Made by a program: the position numbers and the translations under genes | Shown: piece after piece, positions 61,953 through 64,000 of the stretch | Layout of the letters: every line of letters begins with the position of its first letter | Numbering within the stretch: position 1 is the stretch's first letter | Notes under the pieces: generated by a model | Told to the model about the DNA's origin: nothing | Seen by the model: only the letters and a program-made list of their open reading frames with translations | The model's database searches: none | Source: Caballeronia udeis | Lineage (GTDB): Bacteria > Pseudomonadota > Gammaproteobacteria > Burkholderiales > Burkholderiaceae | NCBI RefSeq assembly: GCF_001544555.2 | Contig: NZ_FCOK02000032.1 | Span: 32,675 to 96,674 of the forward strand | DNA length: 64,000 nt | Reading direction: 5' to 3'

Positions 61953-62065
61953 GTGGAGCTGAGTTTGATCCGGGGCGATGCGGTGCATCGGCCCCTTGCA
62001 CCTGCGCCGGGGCGTTTCAACTTATATTAAGGGGTGAGTAAAGATCAGCTAGAAAGGGAACGATC

Positions 62066-62332
62066 ATGGAACGCGACGATTTCATCGAAATGCTGGCGCG
62101 CGAGGGTTTCCAGACTACCGTACTCGTGGAGCGGGAAGCCGGCGCGTCTCTTGACGATCACGCGCATTCGTTCGAAGCGAAGGCGCTGATTCTCGAGGGC
62201 GAATTGACGCTGCGCATCGCCGGCAAGGACACGCTCTATCAGGTCGGCGATGCGTTCCATTTGAAAGCGAACGAAGCCCACAGCGAGCGTTACGGCCCCG
62301 AAGGCGTCTGCTATCTGGTGGGCAGAAAATAG
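62066..62332 (+). CDS. Small cupin-domain protein
   Basis: 88 residues: a minimal single cupin barrel with metal residues in DDHAHSFEAKALILEGELTLRIAG (His, His, Glu) and FHLKANEAHSERYGPEGV. SD AAAGGGA. Often acts as a metal-binding sensor or isomerase; role unknown. A short hairpin follows at 62335-62357. Confidence 0.88.
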   Translation: MERDDFIEMLAREGFQTTVLVEREAGASLDDHAHSFEAKALILEGELTLRIAGKDTLYQVGDAFHLKANEAHSERYGPEGVCYLVGRK

Positions 62333-62334
62333 CA

Positions 62335-62357
62335 AAACGGCCGGATGAAAACCGGCC
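62335..62357. terminator. Short hairpin between cupin and oxlT-type genes
   Basis: GGCCGG (62339-62344) pairs with CCGGCC (62352-62357), 7-base loop. On the minus strand GTTTTGCTATTTT follows, so it may end the MFS gene transcript. Short stem, so weak. Confidence 0.5.
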
Positions 62358-62416
62358 ACTCCTTCATCGGAAACGAGCGAAGCCGGCACACACGTTGGCT
62401 TCGCCCGAACGTTTGA

Positions 62417-63721
62417 TCACTCCTTCAAGGCCGAACCAAACGGCATGCCGGCTAGCCCAGAGGCATGCTTCTGCTTGTGAGCTTGCCGCATTGGCTTGAG
62501 CACAAAGAGCGCCAGCAGTGCCGATGCCGCGGCCATCCCCGAGGCCAGCATGAACACCGCATGCCAACTGCCGGTCGCAGCCGTAATCACGCTGCTGAAC
62601 GGCACGAGCAAGGCCGCTGTACCTTTCGCCGTGTAGAGCAAACCCACATTCGTGGCCGCGAACTTTGGCCCGAATGTATCGCCGCACGTCGCGGGAAAAA
62701 GGCTATAGATCTCGCCCCAGGCGAAGAAAACAATACCCGTCAGCACAACGAACGCCACCGGGCTCTGGCCATATTTCGACAGCAGCAAAATGCCGATCGC
62801 CTCGATCGCAAACGCGATGAACATGGTGTTCTCGCGGCCGATACGATCCGAGATCCAGCCGAAGAAAGGCCGGGTCAAGCCGTTGAGGACCCGGTCGATC
62901 GTCAGTGCGAACGTGAGCGCGGGCAACGTCAGGCCAAGCAACGAGACCGGCGAGTCATGCAGGCCGAAGTCCTTCGCAATGGGACCAAGCTGCGCGGTCG
63001 CCATCAGGCCGCCGGCCGCCATCATCACGAACATGAGATACATCACCCAGAAGATCGGCGAGCTCACGACCTGCTTGGGCGTCGCGTTATAAACGGCGCT
63101 CTTCAAGGCGCTCTTGACCGATGCAAGCAGGCTTGCGGGCGGCGCATACAGCGCCATCCCGAGCAGGAACACCACCAGTCCCTGGCCGAGACCGAACCAC
63201 AGGAAGGTGGCTTCGTAACCGCTGCTCTTGATCATGTGCGCGATCGGCACGACCGTTGCAGCCGATCCCGCGCCGAAGCCGGCGGCTGTGATACCGGCTG
63301 CCAGGCCGCGGCGAGTGGGGAACCACTTCAGCGCATTGCCAACGCACGTGCCATATACGGCGCCTGCGCCGACACCGCCCACGGCCGCGGCGAAATACAG
63401 CAACGGCAACGACGAAGCCACCGAGTTAAGCGCCCACGCAATCGCGCAAAGCAGGCCACCGCCAACAACGACCGGACGCGGGCCGTACTTGTCGACGAGA
63501 TAACCTTCGATAGGAACGAGCCAGGTTTCCGTCACCACGAAGATCGTGAACGCTACTTGAATGGCCGCGCGGCCCCAGTGATGCTTTTCATCGATCGGGT
63601 TCACAAACAAGGTCCAGCCGTACTGCATATTCGCGATCATGGCCATGCAGATCACGCCAAACACAAGCTGCATCCATGGCGACGCTAGCCGCGACACACC
63701 TTCCTGGCGATTTGTATCCAT
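62417..63721 (-). CDS. oxlT: MFS transporter, oxalate/formate antiporter type
   Basis: 434 residues from MDTNRQEGVSRLASPWMQLVFG (SD AAGGAGA; a longer frame starts at 63781). Twelve helices. OxlT-family marks: MIANMQYGWTLFVNPIDEKHHWGRAAIQVAFTIFV, EGYLVDKYGPRPVV, GVGAGAVYGTCVGNALKWFPTRRGLAAGI, LTRPFFGWISDRIGRENTM. Exchanges oxalate for formate or related monoacids. No oxalate decarboxylation genes are in view, so substrate is by family only. Confidence 0.88.
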   Translation of the reverse strand: MDTNRQEGVSRLASPWMQLVFGVICMAMIANMQYGWTLFVNPIDEKHHWGRAAIQVAFTIFVVTETWLVPIEGYLVDKYGPRPVVVGGGLLCAIAWALNSVASSLPLLYFAAAVGGVGAGAVYGTCVGNALKWFPTRRGLAAGITAAGFGAGSAATVVPIAHMIKSSGYEATFLWFGLGQGLVVFLLGMALYAPPASLLASVKSALKSAVYNATPKQVVSSPIFWVMYLMFVMMAAGGLMATAQLGPIAKDFGLHDSPVSLLGLTLPALTFALTIDRVLNGLTRPFFGWISDRIGRENTMFIAFAIEAIGILLLSKYGQSPVAFVVLTGIVFFAWGEIYSLFPATCGDTFGPKFAATNVGLLYTAKGTAALLVPFSSVITAATGSWHAVFMLASGMAAASALLALFVLKPMRQAHKQKHASGLAGMPFGSALKE

Positions 63722-63814
63722 CACTGTCTCCTTGGCATTTGCTGCCTTGTATTCGCGACGCCGAATGGACGTCTCCGTCATCGCCCGTCCTTGGTTTTGA
63801 TGGCGATTGAATAC

Positions 63815-63843
63815 ACAATATGTAATATATCAAGTAAGTACAA
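63815..63843 (-). promoter_or_regulatory. Putative sigma-70 promoter of the MFS gene
   Basis: On the minus strand TTGTAC (63843-63838), 17-base AT-rich spacer, TATTGT (63820-63815), about 95 bp before the chosen start. By eye only. Confidence 0.4.
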
Positions 63844-63924
63844 TGAAAGAATTGACAGGGTTTTTACCAGATCGGGTTAATACCGAAAGAAATATGAAAG
63901 TATTTTTCCGATTGTTCCGCGGGG

Positions 63925-64000
63925 ATCGGGATAGGGGCAGGCCTCGCGGCCCGACCCCTCCCACACCACCGTGCGTACGGGTCCGTACACGGCGGTTCGG
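63925..64000 (-). mobile_element. 3' end of a group II intron (domains V-VI), truncated by the window edge
   Basis: On the minus strand 63995-63966 folds as a group II domain V: a 9-bp lower stem CCGCCGTGT/GCACGGTGG, a 2-base AC bulge and a short distal stem-loop, with CGC at the catalytic-triad position as in bacterial class C introns. A GC-rich domain VI-like hairpin follows (GTGGGAGGGG...CCCCTATCC) and ends CCCGAT at about 63925, the usual type of 3' boundary. The intron body and any maturase lie beyond 64000. Assignment rests on structure read by eye. Confidence 0.6.

Noticed and set aside
62465..63688. 407-codon plus-strand frame opposite the MFS transporter
   Set aside because: Same kind of antisense artefact; its composition is dominated by Arg, His and Glu from reversed hydrophobic codons.
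1..64000. tRNA, rRNA, CRISPR arrays, prophage or complete insertion sequences
   Set aside because: I scanned the gaps and saw no cloverleaf, rRNA-like sequence, regular spaced repeats, integrase or transposase. The short tandem repeats found have no unique spacers.

Overview
The window reads as the chromosome of a beta-proteobacterium of the family Burkholderiaceae, most like Paraburkholderia or Caballeronia. This rests on the high-GC coding style and on gene types common there: FlhDC flagellar master regulator genes, an AcpA-type secreted phosphatase, a DUF3331 protein, PobA, an RcnB-family protein and many LysR/AraC/TetR regulators with divergent partners. The genus is an inference from gene content; no rRNA or housekeeping marker lies in the window. 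I saw no tRNA, rRNA, CRISPR array, prophage or intact insertion sequence. Nearly everything looks like ordinary chromosomal DNA, except the extreme right edge, which carries what looks like the 3' end of a group II intron.

Layout. 0-2.3 kb: periplasmic basic-amino-acid binding protein and a succinylglutamate desuccinylase/aspartoacylase-type enzyme. 2.4-4.1 kb: flhDC with a long upstream region holding four copies of TTGTAACA. 4.1-8.9 kb: secreted NUP-family purine nucleoside protein, a small GNAT-like protein, a large MscS-type channel and a small exported protein. 8.9-11 kb: a cation diffusion facilitator and selD. 11.2-12.3 kb: three small exported proteins. 12.3-16.8 kb: AraC regulator/aldo-keto reductase pair, GNAT, and pobA for 4-hydroxybenzoate use. 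16.8-23.7 kb: glycogen-debranching-type glucosidase, TauE/SafE permease, AcpA-type phosphatase and an HdeD-like membrane protein joined to a possible cysteine-peptidase domain. 23.8-29 kb: RidA, LysR regulator with divergent epimerase, hydroxycarboxylate dehydrogenase and an M20 peptidase. 29-35 kb: DUF1993 protein, the lysyl-phosphatidylglycerol pair mprF-acvB and two lipoproteins. 35-42.3 kb: a four-gene ABC importer, a DeoR regulator and a Na/phosphate cotransporter with a PhoU-like tail. 42.4-46 kb: HAD phosphatase and a nucleoside salvage operon (CNT transporter, cdd, nucleoside hydrolase). 46-50 kb: esterase, MAPEG protein, PPC-domain protein, a three-gene coupled unit (58-aa protein, metallophosphoesterase, PAP2 phosphatase) and a CBS protein. 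50-57.8 kb: cheV, orphan receiver, ZntB-type transporter, TetR/SnoaL-like pair with a striking operator, RcnB-like and DUF3331 proteins. 57.9-64 kb: DUF985 cupin, YadGH-type exporter, DUF1810 protein, BASS-family symporter, small cupin and an oxalate/formate-type MFS transporter.

How genes work together. FlhDC and CheV belong to motility but lie 47 kb apart. The NUP protein, the CNT transporter, cytidine deaminase and nucleoside hydrolase together suggest scavenging of external nucleosides. MprF makes and flips lysyl-phosphatidylglycerol and AcvB is expected to hydrolyse it, so the overlapping pair sets membrane charge. Four-base ATGA overlaps mark translationally coupled pairs at mprF-acvB, the ABC permeases, cdd-nucleoside hydrolase, the 58-aa protein/metallophosphoesterase/PAP2 set and the YadGH pair. 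The regulatory highlight is a 44-bp palindrome plus a second half-size copy between the TetR gene and its divergent neighbour.
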